Of a stretch of 43,543 nt of DNA, positions 8,476 through 16,341 are shown piece by piece (within the stretch, counting starts at the first letter, position 1; the number at the start of each line of letters is the position of its first letter). The DNA is from Prolixibacteraceae bacterium. GTDB taxonomy: Bacteria; Bacteroidota; Bacteroidia; Bacteroidales; Prolixibacteraceae. Both the position numbers and the translations under genes were made by a program. The notes beneath the pieces were generated by a model that ran no database searches, had not been told where the DNA came from, and saw nothing but the letters and a program-made list of their open reading frames with translations. Location of the stretch: NCBI GenBank assembly GCA_003516705.1, contig DPCJ01000115.1:1-43543 (forward strand), written 5' to 3'.

Positions 8476-9960
8476 CTATTTCACATTCAACTGGCCCGAT
8501 GAATCTGTTTTCGACAGATTCCGCACACCAGTGGTTCCGCCACCTTTCAAGGTTATTTCCAGTGGTTTATTTGTTTTCCAGGCACCGCGGGTAAAGTCAG
8601 GAATTTCGATGGGTTTTGAGCCGTTGGCAATCGACCACTCACTAAGTGGCACAATTGAGCTCCAGGCTGCTGCATCGTAAACATCCATATCCATTGGAAG
8701 TCCGTTGCGCAGACAATCAATCATCCGCCAGTCCATTATAAAATCCATTCCGCCGTGACCACCCACTTTTTTGGCCATCTCTCCCACTCTTTTCACAATT
8801 TCGGGTGTATATTTTTCTTCCAGCTCTTTCATTTTAGCCTCATCGGCTACCTCGTGCCCGAAAGCAATGTGTTGCAGCGGCCATTTCTGCGCAAAACATT
8901 TTGTGCCGCTTAAAAGGTGAATACGCGAATATGGGCGCGGAGAACTTACATCGTGCTGAATCATAATCGTCCGCCCTTTGTTTGTTTTAATCAGTTGGAT
9001 GTCCATGTTTCCGCGCATGTCCCAACCCACAAACTGCTCAAAAAACGGGTCTTCTTTTGCTTTTTCCTCAATTCTTTTTTTCAGGGTAAAATCTCCCGAC
9101 ATCATGGCAGTGAGATAATCCATTTTATCGCCACGATTGATGTTCATTGCCTGGCAAATCGGTCCTAAACCATGCGTTGGATAAACATTTGCCTTGCGTT
9201 TGTTTTCGTGCATACGCCACATTTTATAGTAGGCGCCATCACTCATTTTATCATCTTTTGGTTTACTAAACATCCAATAATCAAGGTCATGAATATAAGC
9301 GCCTTCGCCATGAACCAGGTCACCAAAAGTGCCCTGCCGGGCCATGTTCAGCGTTAAAAGTTCAAAAAAATCATAACAGCAGTTTTCGAGAATCACGCAG
9401 TGTTTTTTTGTTCTCTCCGACACCTCAACAATTTGCCAGCACTCTTCCATCGTTTTGGCAGGCGTTACTTCAACCGCAGTGTGTTTGCCACCTTCCATAG
9501 CTGCCACTGCCACCGGAATATGCCATTCCCAGTTGGTGCACACATAAACAAGGTCAACATCGTTGCTTTCGCACAACGCTTTAAATCCTAAATCACCATT
9601 TACATACTCTTTTGCTTTTGGAAGCCCGGCATCGGCCAGAATTTTCTGACCACCATCAACAGCCGCTTGTCGCACATCGCACAGGGCTGTAATTTCAACG
9701 CCTTCAATGTATGTCATCCGCTCAACAGCACCCGAACCACGGTCGCCGATTCCCACAAAACCAACACGCACTTTGTCGAGTTTAGGAGCGGCATACCCGC
9801 ACATATTAAATTTCATATCCGGAACCTGCTTAGCAGCGCTCCTGATTTCTTTTAATTTCTCGCTGCTATCGGGTTGTGCCGATGTTAACAGCGGAGCTCC
9901 GGCCAAAACGCCGGAACCAATAGCTACATTTCTTAAAAACGATCTGCGATTCGTACTCAT
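8476..9960 (-). CDS. Tat-exported Gfo/Idh/MocA-fold enzyme, GH109-like
   Basis: A 494-residue protein with a twin-arginine signal (NRRSFLRNVAIGSG, Arg5-Arg6), so it is exported folded with its cofactor. The Rossmann part begins RVGFVGIGDRGSG (residues 65-77) and the EVTPAKT segment near 164-170 stands where the family has its EKP motif. The YPTHGLGP stretch at 260-267 matches the YxxH catalytic pair of GH109, the NAD+-dependent alpha-N-acetylgalactosaminidase family, which cleaves glycosides by transient oxidation at C3. GH109 is therefore the best call, but other Tat-exported Gfo/Idh/MocA oxidoreductases are close relatives and substrate cannot be read from sequence. The length fits. The dicarboxylate transporter gene lies 117 bases upstream on the same strand. 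Confidence 0.75.
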   Translation of the reverse strand: MSTNRRSFLRNVAIGSGVLAGAPLLTSAQPDSSEKLKEIRSAAKQVPDMKFNMCGYAAPKLDKVRVGFVGIGDRGSGAVERMTYIEGVEITALCDVRQAAVDGGQKILADAGLPKAKEYVNGDLGFKALCESNDVDLVYVCTNWEWHIPVAVAAMEGGKHTAVEVTPAKTMEECWQIVEVSERTKKHCVILENCCYDFFELLTLNMARQGTFGDLVHGEGAYIHDLDYWMFSKPKDDKMSDGAYYKMWRMHENKRKANVYPTHGLGPICQAMNINRGDKMDYLTAMMSGDFTLKKRIEEKAKEDPFFEQFVGWDMRGNMDIQLIKTNKGRTIMIQHDVSSPRPYSRIHLLSGTKCFAQKWPLQHIAFGHEVADEAKMKELEEKYTPEIVKRVGEMAKKVGGHGGMDFIMDWRMIDCLRNGLPMDMDVYDAAAWSSIVPLSEWSIANGSKPIEIPDFTRGAWKTNKPLEITLKGGGTTGVRNLSKTDSSGQLNVK

Positions 9961-10077
9961 TCTTATAATTTTATGTTATTGTTTACAATTTTGTCAAACT
10001 TATCAAATTAATACCCGATTCTACAATGAGTTTTGTTTGTTTAAACTGGCTATTTTCATGATTTATTCAAGAACTTT

Positions 10078-11610
10078 CTATTTACTTGCTGCCCAATCAG
10101 GAAAAACTGAAACATCAATTCCGAAAACCTCAGTTCCCCAGAAATACATAACCAGCGTTATAATAATGATACTGAGAATATTTAACAAGATTCCTGTTTT
10201 TACCATGTCGATAACCCTGATTCTGTTGGTTCCGAAAATGATTGCATTTGGCGGCGTTGCCACCGGCAGCATGAATGCCATTGACGCAGCCAAAGTTGCC
10301 GGTATCATCAGTAAAAGCGGATTGAGTTGAATAACAGTTGCCAGCCCAGCCAAAACCGGAAGAATCATTTCGGTAGTGGCAACATTCGAAGTTAATTCGG
10401 TTAAAAATGAAATTAAGGTTGCATTCGATAGTGTTAATATTATAGGCGTTACTTCTCCTAACCCGGCCATTTTCTCACCAAACCAAACCGATAAACCGGA
10501 ATCTACAAAACCCTGTGCCAAAGCAAAACCTCCTCCAAAAAGCAATACAATTCCCCACGGAATTTTACCTGCTGTTTCCCAATCCATCAGTTTTTCGCCT
10601 TTTTTTGTTCCCGAGGGAATAATAAAAAGTAACAACGAAAACAAAATAGCAACAGTTCCATCGTTGATAAACTCCGGGTGTTCAAATAATCTCTCCCACC
10701 CTGGAATTACAAAAGATTGAATATCAATTTCTGTTCTAAAAATCCAGAAAAAAATGAGTAACCCAAAAAGAATGGCTACTATTCTCTCTTCAGGCTTGAA
10801 TTTACCAAGTTGTTTGTATTCTATTCTGAAATCCTGAATATCAATATTATCCCAACGCTGCTTTGGTTTGTACATCAGATAGATAAGTAACCAGGCTGCA
10901 AAAAACAACAGAATGGTTACCGGCAGCGCAAAAATAAACCAGGCGCCAAACGAAATTTCAGGCATCTCCGGAAAAATGATGGAAGAAATCCGAACCAGCG
11001 AAAGGTTTGGCGGCGTACCCACAAGTGTTGCAATTCCGCCGATTGAAGCAGAATACGCTACTGCAAGCAACAATCCAACCGAATATCTTTCCACTCTTTC
11101 TTTCCCCAGGCTTTCTTCAAGTTTCAGAATTATCGAAAACGCAATGGGAACCATCATCATGGCGGTTGCAGTATTCGACATCCACATAGATAAAATTGTG
11201 GTGGCCAGCATAAAACCCATCAGAATCCGTCCAGGACTCACGCCAAACAAAATCAGAATTCGCAATGCAATTCGCCGGTGAAGGTTCCAGCGTTCCATGG
11301 CAAAAGCCATTAAAAAACCACCAATAAAAAGAAAAATTACATGGTTGAAATAAAGCGCCGAAACTGTTTTCCCGTCTAATATACCAAAAAGCGGGAATAA
11401 CACCACAGGAATTAAAGCAGTAATCGCAAGCGGAACAGCCTCTGTAATCCACCAAGCAGCCATTAATACAGCAATGGCAAAAGTGTAAGTTACATTTCGG
11501 TTACCCGGTTCGAGATCGGCAAAAAGGATGATTAGCAAACTGATAACCGGCGCTATTACAAGCATCCTGTTCTGAACAGTTTTCTGGTTTATATTCAATA
11601 GTTTACGCAT
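10078..11610 (-). CDS. DASS/SLC13-family anion:Na+ symporter
   Basis: A 510-residue polytopic membrane protein. It has the two signatures of the divalent anion:Na+ symporter family: SNTAT at residues 145-149 in the first repeat and TSNVATTEMILPVL in the second, with TLVGTPPNLSL and PVATPPNAIIFGTNRI as the re-entrant hairpin tips. Family members import di- and tricarboxylates such as succinate with Na+, or in some branches sulfate. A Na+-driven importer suits a cell with Na+-NQR. Substrate is not assignable. An in-frame start gives MRKLLNINQK directly before the first helix. Monocistronic or weakly linked to the GH109-like gene downstream. Confidence 0.88.
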   Translation of the reverse strand: MRKLLNINQKTVQNRMLVIAPVISLLIILFADLEPGNRNVTYTFAIAVLMAAWWITEAVPLAITALIPVVLFPLFGILDGKTVSALYFNHVIFLFIGGFLMAFAMERWNLHRRIALRILILFGVSPGRILMGFMLATTILSMWMSNTATAMMMVPIAFSIILKLEESLGKERVERYSVGLLLAVAYSASIGGIATLVGTPPNLSLVRISSIIFPEMPEISFGAWFIFALPVTILLFFAAWLLIYLMYKPKQRWDNIDIQDFRIEYKQLGKFKPEERIVAILFGLLIFFWIFRTEIDIQSFVIPGWERLFEHPEFINDGTVAILFSLLLFIIPSGTKKGEKLMDWETAGKIPWGIVLLFGGGFALAQGFVDSGLSVWFGEKMAGLGEVTPIILTLSNATLISFLTELTSNVATTEMILPVLAGLATVIQLNPLLLMIPATLAASMAFMLPVATPPNAIIFGTNRIRVIDMVKTGILLNILSIIIITLVMYFWGTEVFGIDVSVFPDWAASK

Positions 11611-11749
11611 GTAGCTAAGTGAGTTCCGATTTCTGATTTGGTAATATTAAAGCAACAATCTGCTAAATTTAATAAGTTTAATGATTTTTGGCGGGGTTGA
11701 AAATCAGTTTATTTTTAGTTAACTTGTTACTCAATTTAAAATTCACAAT

Positions 11750-12100
11750 ATGTATCACTACAAAGCAAAGGCAGAAAGGGTAATCGATGGCGATACCCTT
11801 GATGTAAACATCGATCTTGGATTTAAAATTACCACTGTACAACGAATCAGGCTGGCGCGGATTAACACCCCTGAAACGTACAACGTAAAAAAAGACACCG
11901 AAGAGTACCAGAAAGGGATGTCTGCGAAACAGTTTGTTGAACAACGGTTGGCAGCCAATAATAATCAGCTTTTAATCGAAACTGAAAAGGTAACCGAAAA
12001 ATATGGACGTTACATCGGACCAGTCTGGTTTCCCGATTCAACAGTTTCGCTGAATGACGAACTTGTAGAGAAAGGACTGGCCGTTTATGTGGAATATTGA
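11750..12100 (+). CDS. Thermonuclease-family (SNase-like) protein, cytoplasmic
   Basis: A 116-residue protein that is a bare staphylococcal-nuclease-like domain without signal peptide. RVIDGDT contains the Ca2+-binding Asp region, RLARINTPET supplies the equivalents of SNase Arg35, Thr41 and Glu43, and EKYGR supplies the second catalytic Arg (Arg87). The position of SNase Asp40 is Asn39 here, a change found in many bacterial and phage homologues. Activity as a Ca2+-dependent nuclease is likely but could be weak. Lacking export it would act inside the cell. The next gene begins 10 bases after its stop, so the two are probably cotranscribed. Confidence 0.83.
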   Translation: MYHYKAKAERVIDGDTLDVNIDLGFKITTVQRIRLARINTPETYNVKKDTEEYQKGMSAKQFVEQRLAANNNQLLIETEKVTEKYGRYIGPVWFPDSTVSLNDELVEKGLAVYVEY

Positions 12101-12110
12101 AAAAAGAAAC

Positions 12111-13028
12111 ATGCAGGTAATATTAGGCTCGGGTGGTGCAATTGGAGAAGATCTGGCAGGAGAGCTCAGAAGTTACACCAATAAAACCAGGTTATTCAGC
12201 AGAAAACCGGTAAAAATAAATGATGATGACGAACTGTTTCCAGGAAATCTGTTGAATGAAACTGATGTGGAAAACGCAGTAAAAGGATGCGAGGTGGCAT
12301 ATCTGACCGCAGGCATTCAATACAATGCAAAAATATGGCAACAACAGTGGCCCGTTATCATGCGAAATGTGATTTCGGCTTGCAAGAAATACAATGCAAA
12401 ACTGGTTTTCTTCGATAATGTTTATATGTACCATCCCGATAAGCTAAACCCGATGACGGAGGAAACTGAGGTATTTCCGTCAAGTCAAAAGGGAAAAGTA
12501 AGGGCCAGCATTGCGCAGATGGTACTTGACAATATTCAATCGGGTGAATTGACTGCATTAATTGCCCGTGCAGCAGACTTTTACGGCCCGGGAATCAAAA
12601 ACAGCTTATTTAATGAAGCTATTGTAAAACAATTAAAATCAGGAAAGAAAGCCAACTGGTTTGCTTCACTCAATCACCTTCATAATTTTACTTTTACTCC
12701 AGATGCTGCCAAAGCTACTGCCCTTTTAGGCAATACAGAAAGTGCTTTTAACCAGGTGTGGCATCTGCCAACTTCAAAGCCATTAACCGGAAAACAGTGG
12801 ATTGAAACCGTTGCAGCTGAACTGGGTGTTAAACCAAAAATTCAGCTTGCAACAAAGCCTGTGATAAAAATAATGGGGTTATTTATACCTGTGATGAGAG
12901 AATCAGTTGAGATGCTTTATCAGTACGACCGTGACTATGTTTTCGACAGTTCAAAATTTGAAAAAGTCTTTGATTTAGCTCCGATTCCGATAGATATGGC
13001 AATAAAAAAAATCGTGGCAGCCGGTTGA
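12111..13028 (+). CDS. NAD-dependent epimerase/dehydratase-fold protein
   Basis: A 305-residue Rossmann-fold protein of the extended SDR type. The glycine motif is LGSGGAIG at the very N-terminus. VVLTAG-like YLTAGIQY, VFFDNVYMY and ARAADFYGPG follow the usual order of NAD-binding epimerase relatives. The canonical YxxxK catalytic pair is not seen; the matching region reads SSQKGKVRA, as in atypical SDRs that may only bind NAD(P). The ATG at 12111 was chosen: it has a purine-rich AAAAAAGAAAC in front and begins right at the first beta strand, whereas the ATG at 12087 overlaps the nuclease gene. Function unknown. Confidence 0.75.
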   Translation: MQVILGSGGAIGEDLAGELRSYTNKTRLFSRKPVKINDDDELFPGNLLNETDVENAVKGCEVAYLTAGIQYNAKIWQQQWPVIMRNVISACKKYNAKLVFFDNVYMYHPDKLNPMTEETEVFPSSQKGKVRASIAQMVLDNIQSGELTALIARAADFYGPGIKNSLFNEAIVKQLKSGKKANWFASLNHLHNFTFTPDAAKATALLGNTESAFNQVWHLPTSKPLTGKQWIETVAAELGVKPKIQLATKPVIKIMGLFIPVMRESVEMLYQYDRDYVFDSSKFEKVFDLAPIPIDMAIKKIVAAG

Positions 13029-13048
13029 TGGAAATAAAACTTAAAATT

Positions 13049-13079
13049 TTTGTCAATGTAAAAACTATTCATATTTTTG
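13049..13079 (+). promoter_or_regulatory. Promoter of the tRNA cluster
   Basis: A -33 TTTG at 13049-13052 and a -7 TATTTTTG at 13072-13079 are 19 bases apart, an exact match to the Bacteroidota consensus. The first mature tRNA base is 50 bases downstream of the -7 element. Confidence 0.7.
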
Positions 13080-13129
13080 CAGCCGAAAAAATAGAGGGAT
13101 TTAACCTTTGTTCATTGAGAAAATAGTAA

Positions 13130-13216
13130 GGTGAGGTGGGTGAGTGGCTCAAACCAGCAGTTTGCTAAACTGCCGTACGGGAAACTGTACCGCGGGTTCG
13201 AATCCCGCCCTCACCG
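13130..13216 (+). tRNA. tRNA-Ser (GCT)
   Basis: A class II tRNA of 87 nt. The acceptor strands GGTGAGG and CCTCACC pair fully and the discriminator is G, as expected for serine. The anticodon arm GCAGT-TTGCTAA-ACTGC gives anticodon GCT (codons AGC/AGT). A long variable arm has GTAC pairing with GTAC. The T arm is GCGGG-TTCGAAT-CCCGC. CCA is not encoded. Confidence 0.95.
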
Positions 13217-13230
13217 CTTTGAAATATTTT

Positions 13231-13325
13231 CGGGGTATAGCGCCCGCCTGAACGATGTAAGTCGGGCAGGCAGTCCGGTTAGCGCATCCCGATTTAGCAT
13301 CGGAAGGGTCGCAGGTTCGACCCCC
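13231..13325 (+). pseudogene. Broken tRNA-Pro copy with a 28-bp insertion
   Basis: The first 12 bases, CGGGGTATAGCG, equal the start of the functional tRNA-Pro 124 bases downstream, and the same TTTGAAATATT leader precedes both. A 28-base insertion (13243-13270) then interrupts the D arm, after which CAGTCCGGTTAGCGCA resumes the tRNA-Pro sequence. The anticodon arm is replaced by CCCGA-TTTAGCA-TCGGA, and although the bases up to GGTCGCAGGTTCGA fit, the 3' half of the T arm and the 3' acceptor strand are missing. It cannot fold into a complete tRNA. It looks like a decayed tandem duplicate. Confidence 0.75.
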
Positions 13326-13354
13326 AAGATAAAAACCGGCAATTTGAAATATTA

Positions 13355-13429
13355 CGGGGTATAGCGCAGTCCGGTTAGCGCACCTGCTTTGGGAGCAGGG
13401 GGTCGCAGGTTCGAATCCTGCTACCCCGA
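13355..13429 (+). tRNA. tRNA-Pro (TGG)
   Basis: A 75-nt tRNA. Acceptor strands CGGGGTA and TACCCCG pair fully with discriminator A and the C1-G72 pair typical of bacterial tRNA-Pro. The anticodon arm CCTGC-TTTGGGA-GCAGG gives anticodon TGG. The T arm is GCAGG-TTCGAAT-CCTGC. CCA is not encoded. It probably shares the transcript of the upstream tRNA-Ser. Confidence 0.96.
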
Positions 13430-13455
13430 CGGAAATGCAAAACCAAAAAACATTT

Positions 13456-13492
13456 AAAGCCTGTAAATCTTTTGATTTACAGGCTTTTTTGT
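13456..13492 (+). terminator. Terminator of the tRNA cluster
   Basis: A perfect 14-bp stem (AAAGCCTGTAAATC with GATTTACAGGCTTT) with a TTTT loop, followed by a T-rich tract. Its A-rich left arm gives a T tract on the other strand, so it can also end the minus-strand operon whose last gene stops at 13496. Confidence 0.9.
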
Positions 13493-13495
13493 TTA

Positions 13496-13864
13496 TCAAC
13501 ACACCAAATTCCTTATCATTTTAAGTTTAACTTCCCAGTTATCTGGATATAAGCCTTTAAGTACTTTCTCAAATAATTGATAATTATTGTATAATTCCGT
13601 AAAGAAAAACCATTTCAACTTCTCATCAATTGCAGGGGTTGGATGTTTTTTATTAACTGTTACCAGTATTTCGCCTATTAAGTATTCCAAAACTTTTTGG
13701 TACAGTTTTTCTTTCGACCTGAAATAATAATTCAAGGACGAGTTATTTGTGCCCGACAATTCGGTGATTTTCCGGATTGTTGTTCCATAATATCCGTACA
13801 AAAGGAAGACCTCGCAGGCTGAATGAAATATTCTTTCCTCGGTGCTCAATTCTTTTTTTGTCAT
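13496..13864 (-). CDS. Short TetR-type regulator, possibly truncated
   Basis: A 122-residue protein. Residues about 8-55 form a TetR DNA-binding domain: ERIFHSACEVFLLYGYYGTT, then the recognition helix region NNSSLNYYFRSKEKLY. After it there are only about 65 residues, so the ligand-binding domain is roughly half the normal size (TetR proteins are usually 190-210 residues). The stop lies a few bases from the tRNA-cluster terminator, which suggests the 3' end may have been lost. It is the last gene on the strand of the efflux operon, 43 bases after the OMPLA-like gene. It may still bind DNA; response to a ligand is doubtful. Confidence 0.65.
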   Translation of the reverse strand: MTKKELSTEERIFHSACEVFLLYGYYGTTIRKITELSGTNNSSLNYYFRSKEKLYQKVLEYLIGEILVTVNKKHPTPAIDEKLKWFFFTELYNNYQLFEKVLKGLYPDNWEVKLKMIRNLVC

Positions 13865-13907
13865 TTGTCTGTTTTCTGTAATTGTCAGTAATCAAAACTT
13901 TAAGGTT

Positions 13908-14801
13908 TCAAAATCTCAATTTGTCAGTCATAAATCCGAACCGAAGCACACTTAACTGATGGCTGAAGTACATATTGTAGTAATCGGCACCGTTATAATA
14001 TTGCACAAACAGGCCAATATCTTCTAAAAAACGGGGATGATAGTAAAAGGTCAAACTGAAATCGAACCGGTTAAAATTCGTACTGCTCCAACTGTTGATG
14101 TTACCAAAATGCCAGGTTGTTTCAGCTTTTGCCGATATATTGGCTGCTTTATGTGTTTGCTTCTGGTTTTTATCTGAAAGTTTAAAAACGGAAAATGAAT
14201 TATGCCAGCGCACATTGCTGTAAATTCCTTCCAGTTCTTCTGCCGACCAAATTTGAGGGTGTATTTCTAAAGATGTTCTAAAGAACCGATACGCATTCAA
14301 CCGCTTACTGAAATTTGTTCTGATAATACCTGGTTCAAAAAAATTGGTTGAAAAATCCCCCGATTTTGTGTTCACATTTCCATCATCAAGAAAAAAAGGC
14401 TCCTCCTGTCCGTTGGAATGATGCGCAAAACGCCCGAAAACAGAGGTTGCTTTGGCGCTCCCTTCATTATTCAACTGGTAATACATCGTAATTTGAGGAA
14501 CGTAACTGGGAGTTCGTACCGGAAACGATTCTTCCTGATACATCCGAATAATTATTTGCGGAGTTAATACGCCCATCAACCGGGAGTTCCTGCTTTGTCG
14601 CAAATAAAAATTCGGAATCACATTTCCTTCAAACCAGAGTGGTTCAATATTTCCAATGTCAGCTGGAAAAGTAATGTAGCTGTTTCCCTGGTTCACCTGT
14701 GAAATTAAGGTTAATTCAAATTTCTGAACGTTGCTATCCTGACTTTGGGCACTTCCGTAAATTAAGAGCAAACAAATGCCCGTGTAAACTACTTTCTTCA
14801 T
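13908..14801 (-). CDS. Outer-membrane phospholipase A-like beta-barrel protein
   Basis: A 297-residue exported protein (signal MKKVVYTGICLLLIYGSAQS) made of alternating aromatic beta strands and ending in FMTDKLRF, with the C-terminal Phe typical of outer-membrane barrels. AHHSNGQEEP carries His127 and Ser129 in the HxSNG arrangement of outer-membrane phospholipase A (PldA His142 and Ser144). A later STNFFEPG could provide the catalytic Asn, but the spacing is longer than in PldA, so the active site is only partly supported. A role in breaking down phospholipids misplaced in the outer leaflet would fit the lipid theme of the surrounding operons. Located between a membrane methyltransferase and the short TetR. 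Confidence 0.55.
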   Translation of the reverse strand: MKKVVYTGICLLLIYGSAQSQDSNVQKFELTLISQVNQGNSYITFPADIGNIEPLWFEGNVIPNFYLRQSRNSRLMGVLTPQIIIRMYQEESFPVRTPSYVPQITMYYQLNNEGSAKATSVFGRFAHHSNGQEEPFFLDDGNVNTKSGDFSTNFFEPGIIRTNFSKRLNAYRFFRTSLEIHPQIWSAEELEGIYSNVRWHNSFSVFKLSDKNQKQTHKAANISAKAETTWHFGNINSWSSTNFNRFDFSLTFYYHPRFLEDIGLFVQYYNGADYYNMYFSHQLSVLRFGFMTDKLRF

Positions 14802-14839
14802 TTAAAAACTTTTTACAACTTGTTTTAGGTTTTACCTTC

Positions 14840-15541
14840 CTAAACTTTTGATACATTAGTTTTCTGTTTAGCACGCTTTTGGTGTTTTATAAATTTAATA
14901 ACCAGAAACATGATTGTGACAAAAATTAACCCGGACACAAATAGTGAAGTGCTTATTGTTTCCTGAAAAAATGCAATAACTAACATCCCTGAGAAATACA
15001 GATACAGTGAATTGTATTCCTTCAGAATCATTTTTCCCCAATTGAATTTTTGGTGGTCAAAAGCCGTTTTTCTATGACGAAACGATGGTAGTAAGGCATT
15101 TACTTTTTGTTTGTAATCGATATATTTCTGTCCAAACCTTTTGGTCAGAAACTGTTCCTCGGCCTTTATAATCGAATAATAAATAAACACGAATACAGGA
15201 AAAATAACCAAGGTAAAAAAGCTTGAGTTGGCATAAATACCAAAACCAAAAAGAATGAGCAGATTTCCCAAATACATCGGGTTTCGGCAAGTGGAATAAA
15301 TACCGCCTGTAACCAGATTATTCGCATTTATTTTTCTTATTAAACCTCCTCGTTCAATGTATTCAAGACCAATGGTTATCCCTCTGACTGCCATTCCTGA
15401 GAAGATAAACAAAAGGCCAGTTACATTGGCTGTTACTGAACTGTTTATCATTTCAGGTAAAGGCACAAAAACACCTGCATAAAGAAAGATAAACAGATAA
15501 TTCCGATAATGAAAAATCCAGTTACCAAATTTTGATATCAT
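14840..15541 (-). CDS. Isoprenylcysteine/phospholipid methyltransferase-family membrane protein
   Basis: A 233-residue membrane protein with about six helices. TGGIYSTCRNPMYLGN and EEQFLTKRFGQKYIDYKQKV form the SAM-binding signature of the ICMT/PEMT family, which methylates lipids or small hydrophobic thiols and amines at the membrane. The substrate cannot be told. A longer frame begins at 15589 but would overlap the upstream gene; the ATG at 15541 gives MISKFGNWIFHYRN and avoids overlap. It follows the CmoA-like gene by 11 bases, so two SAM-related enzymes are adjacent. Confidence 0.75.
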   Translation of the reverse strand: MISKFGNWIFHYRNYLFIFLYAGVFVPLPEMINSSVTANVTGLLFIFSGMAVRGITIGLEYIERGGLIRKINANNLVTGGIYSTCRNPMYLGNLLILFGFGIYANSSFFTLVIFPVFVFIYYSIIKAEEQFLTKRFGQKYIDYKQKVNALLPSFRHRKTAFDHQKFNWGKMILKEYNSLYLYFSGMLVIAFFQETISTSLFVSGLIFVTIMFLVIKFIKHQKRAKQKTNVSKV

Positions 15542-15552
15542 GTTTTCAGCTT

Positions 15553-16278
15553 TTATTTTATACCTATAAAACCGGCAAAATTGTACCATTTAAAAAACAC
15601 TTCATTGTTCTTAAAATGTGCATCTTCCAGCATCTTAATGTTTTCACTCACCTTGTATGGAACCAACACGTTTTCAAGCGCTTCCCTTTTTATTGCAATT
15701 TCCATTTCATTGTAATTATTGCGTCGTTTGAAATCGTAATAATAATTGATAAACCGGCGATTAAATTCGGCTGATTCACCCAACACTTTTTCCACCAGAA
15801 TAATAATTCCACCCGGGTTTAGCTGATTGTAAACTGATTCTATGAGTTTAGCCCGGTTTAAAGGTCGAACGAATTGCAGTGTGAGACATAACACAACTAC
15901 AGAGGCATTTGCAATTAAAACCTGACGATTCAAATCAGCAGTAAACAAATCAAAATTCCTTGTAACTCCGTTTTTTTCCAGATTGGCGGCGCATTTTTCA
16001 AGCATCTCCTGCGATTCATCTACTCCGACAAATTTCACTGTCGAATCAACAACCGAATCAAGTGTTAAAAAGGTTGTGCCGGTAGAACAACCCAAATCAT
16101 AAATGGCTGTATCCGGTTTGGCAAAGTTTGTGGCAATTTCTGCGATCATCCGCTGAAATTCGGGATAATATGGAACCGAACGAACTACCATATCATCAAA
16201 AACATTCACAACTTTTGAATCGAAGGTAAAATCGGTAGATTTCATGGTTTCCGATTTAAAAATTACATCTGTGCTCAT
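15553..16278 (-). CDS. CmoA-like carboxy-S-adenosyl-methionine synthase homologue
   Basis: A 241-residue SAM-fold protein closely resembling E. coli CmoA along its whole length: FDDMVVRSVPYYPEF near the N-terminus, the SAM motif YDLGCSTG at 60-67, VVVLCLTLQFVRPLNRAKLI, NQLNPGGIIILVEK, and IKREALENV. Arg198 in the last motif sits where CmoA has Arg199, which binds the carboxylate of carboxy-SAM and separates Cx-SAM synthases from ordinary methyltransferases. CmoA converts SAM and prephenate to Cx-SAM, which CmoB uses to modify tRNA wobble uridine; no CmoB is in the window. It lies in an efflux/lipid operon, 63 bases after DUF2141. A methyltransferase acting on another substrate is the alternative. 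Confidence 0.7.
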   Translation of the reverse strand: MSTDVIFKSETMKSTDFTFDSKVVNVFDDMVVRSVPYYPEFQRMIAEIATNFAKPDTAIYDLGCSTGTTFLTLDSVVDSTVKFVGVDESQEMLEKCAANLEKNGVTRNFDLFTADLNRQVLIANASVVVLCLTLQFVRPLNRAKLIESVYNQLNPGGIIILVEKVLGESAEFNRRFINYYYDFKRRNNYNEMEIAIKREALENVLVPYKVSENIKMLEDAHFKNNEVFFKWYNFAGFIGIK

Positions 16279-16341
16279 TTCAGTTTTTTTTTAAGAAATT
16301 TTTATTGAAATGCATTCTTTGTTAATTAATTCTATTCTTGT

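Noticed and set aside
9707..10330. A 207-codon plus-strand frame
   Set aside because: It runs antisense to the ends of the GH109-like and DASS genes, both strongly supported, and shows no protein family signal.
12087..12110. An earlier ATG for the epimerase-fold gene
   Set aside because: It overlaps the nuclease gene, and the ATG at 12111 has a better ribosome site and begins right at the Rossmann strand.
13231..13325. A functional tRNA with an intron
   Set aside because: The 3' T-arm strand and acceptor strand are missing even after removal of the insertion, so no complete cloverleaf can form.
13149..13502. Open frame of 117 codons on the minus strand across the tRNA cluster
   Set aside because: It is antisense to the tRNA genes; the GFEPATP-type repeats are the known artefact of translating tRNA T-arm sequences backward.
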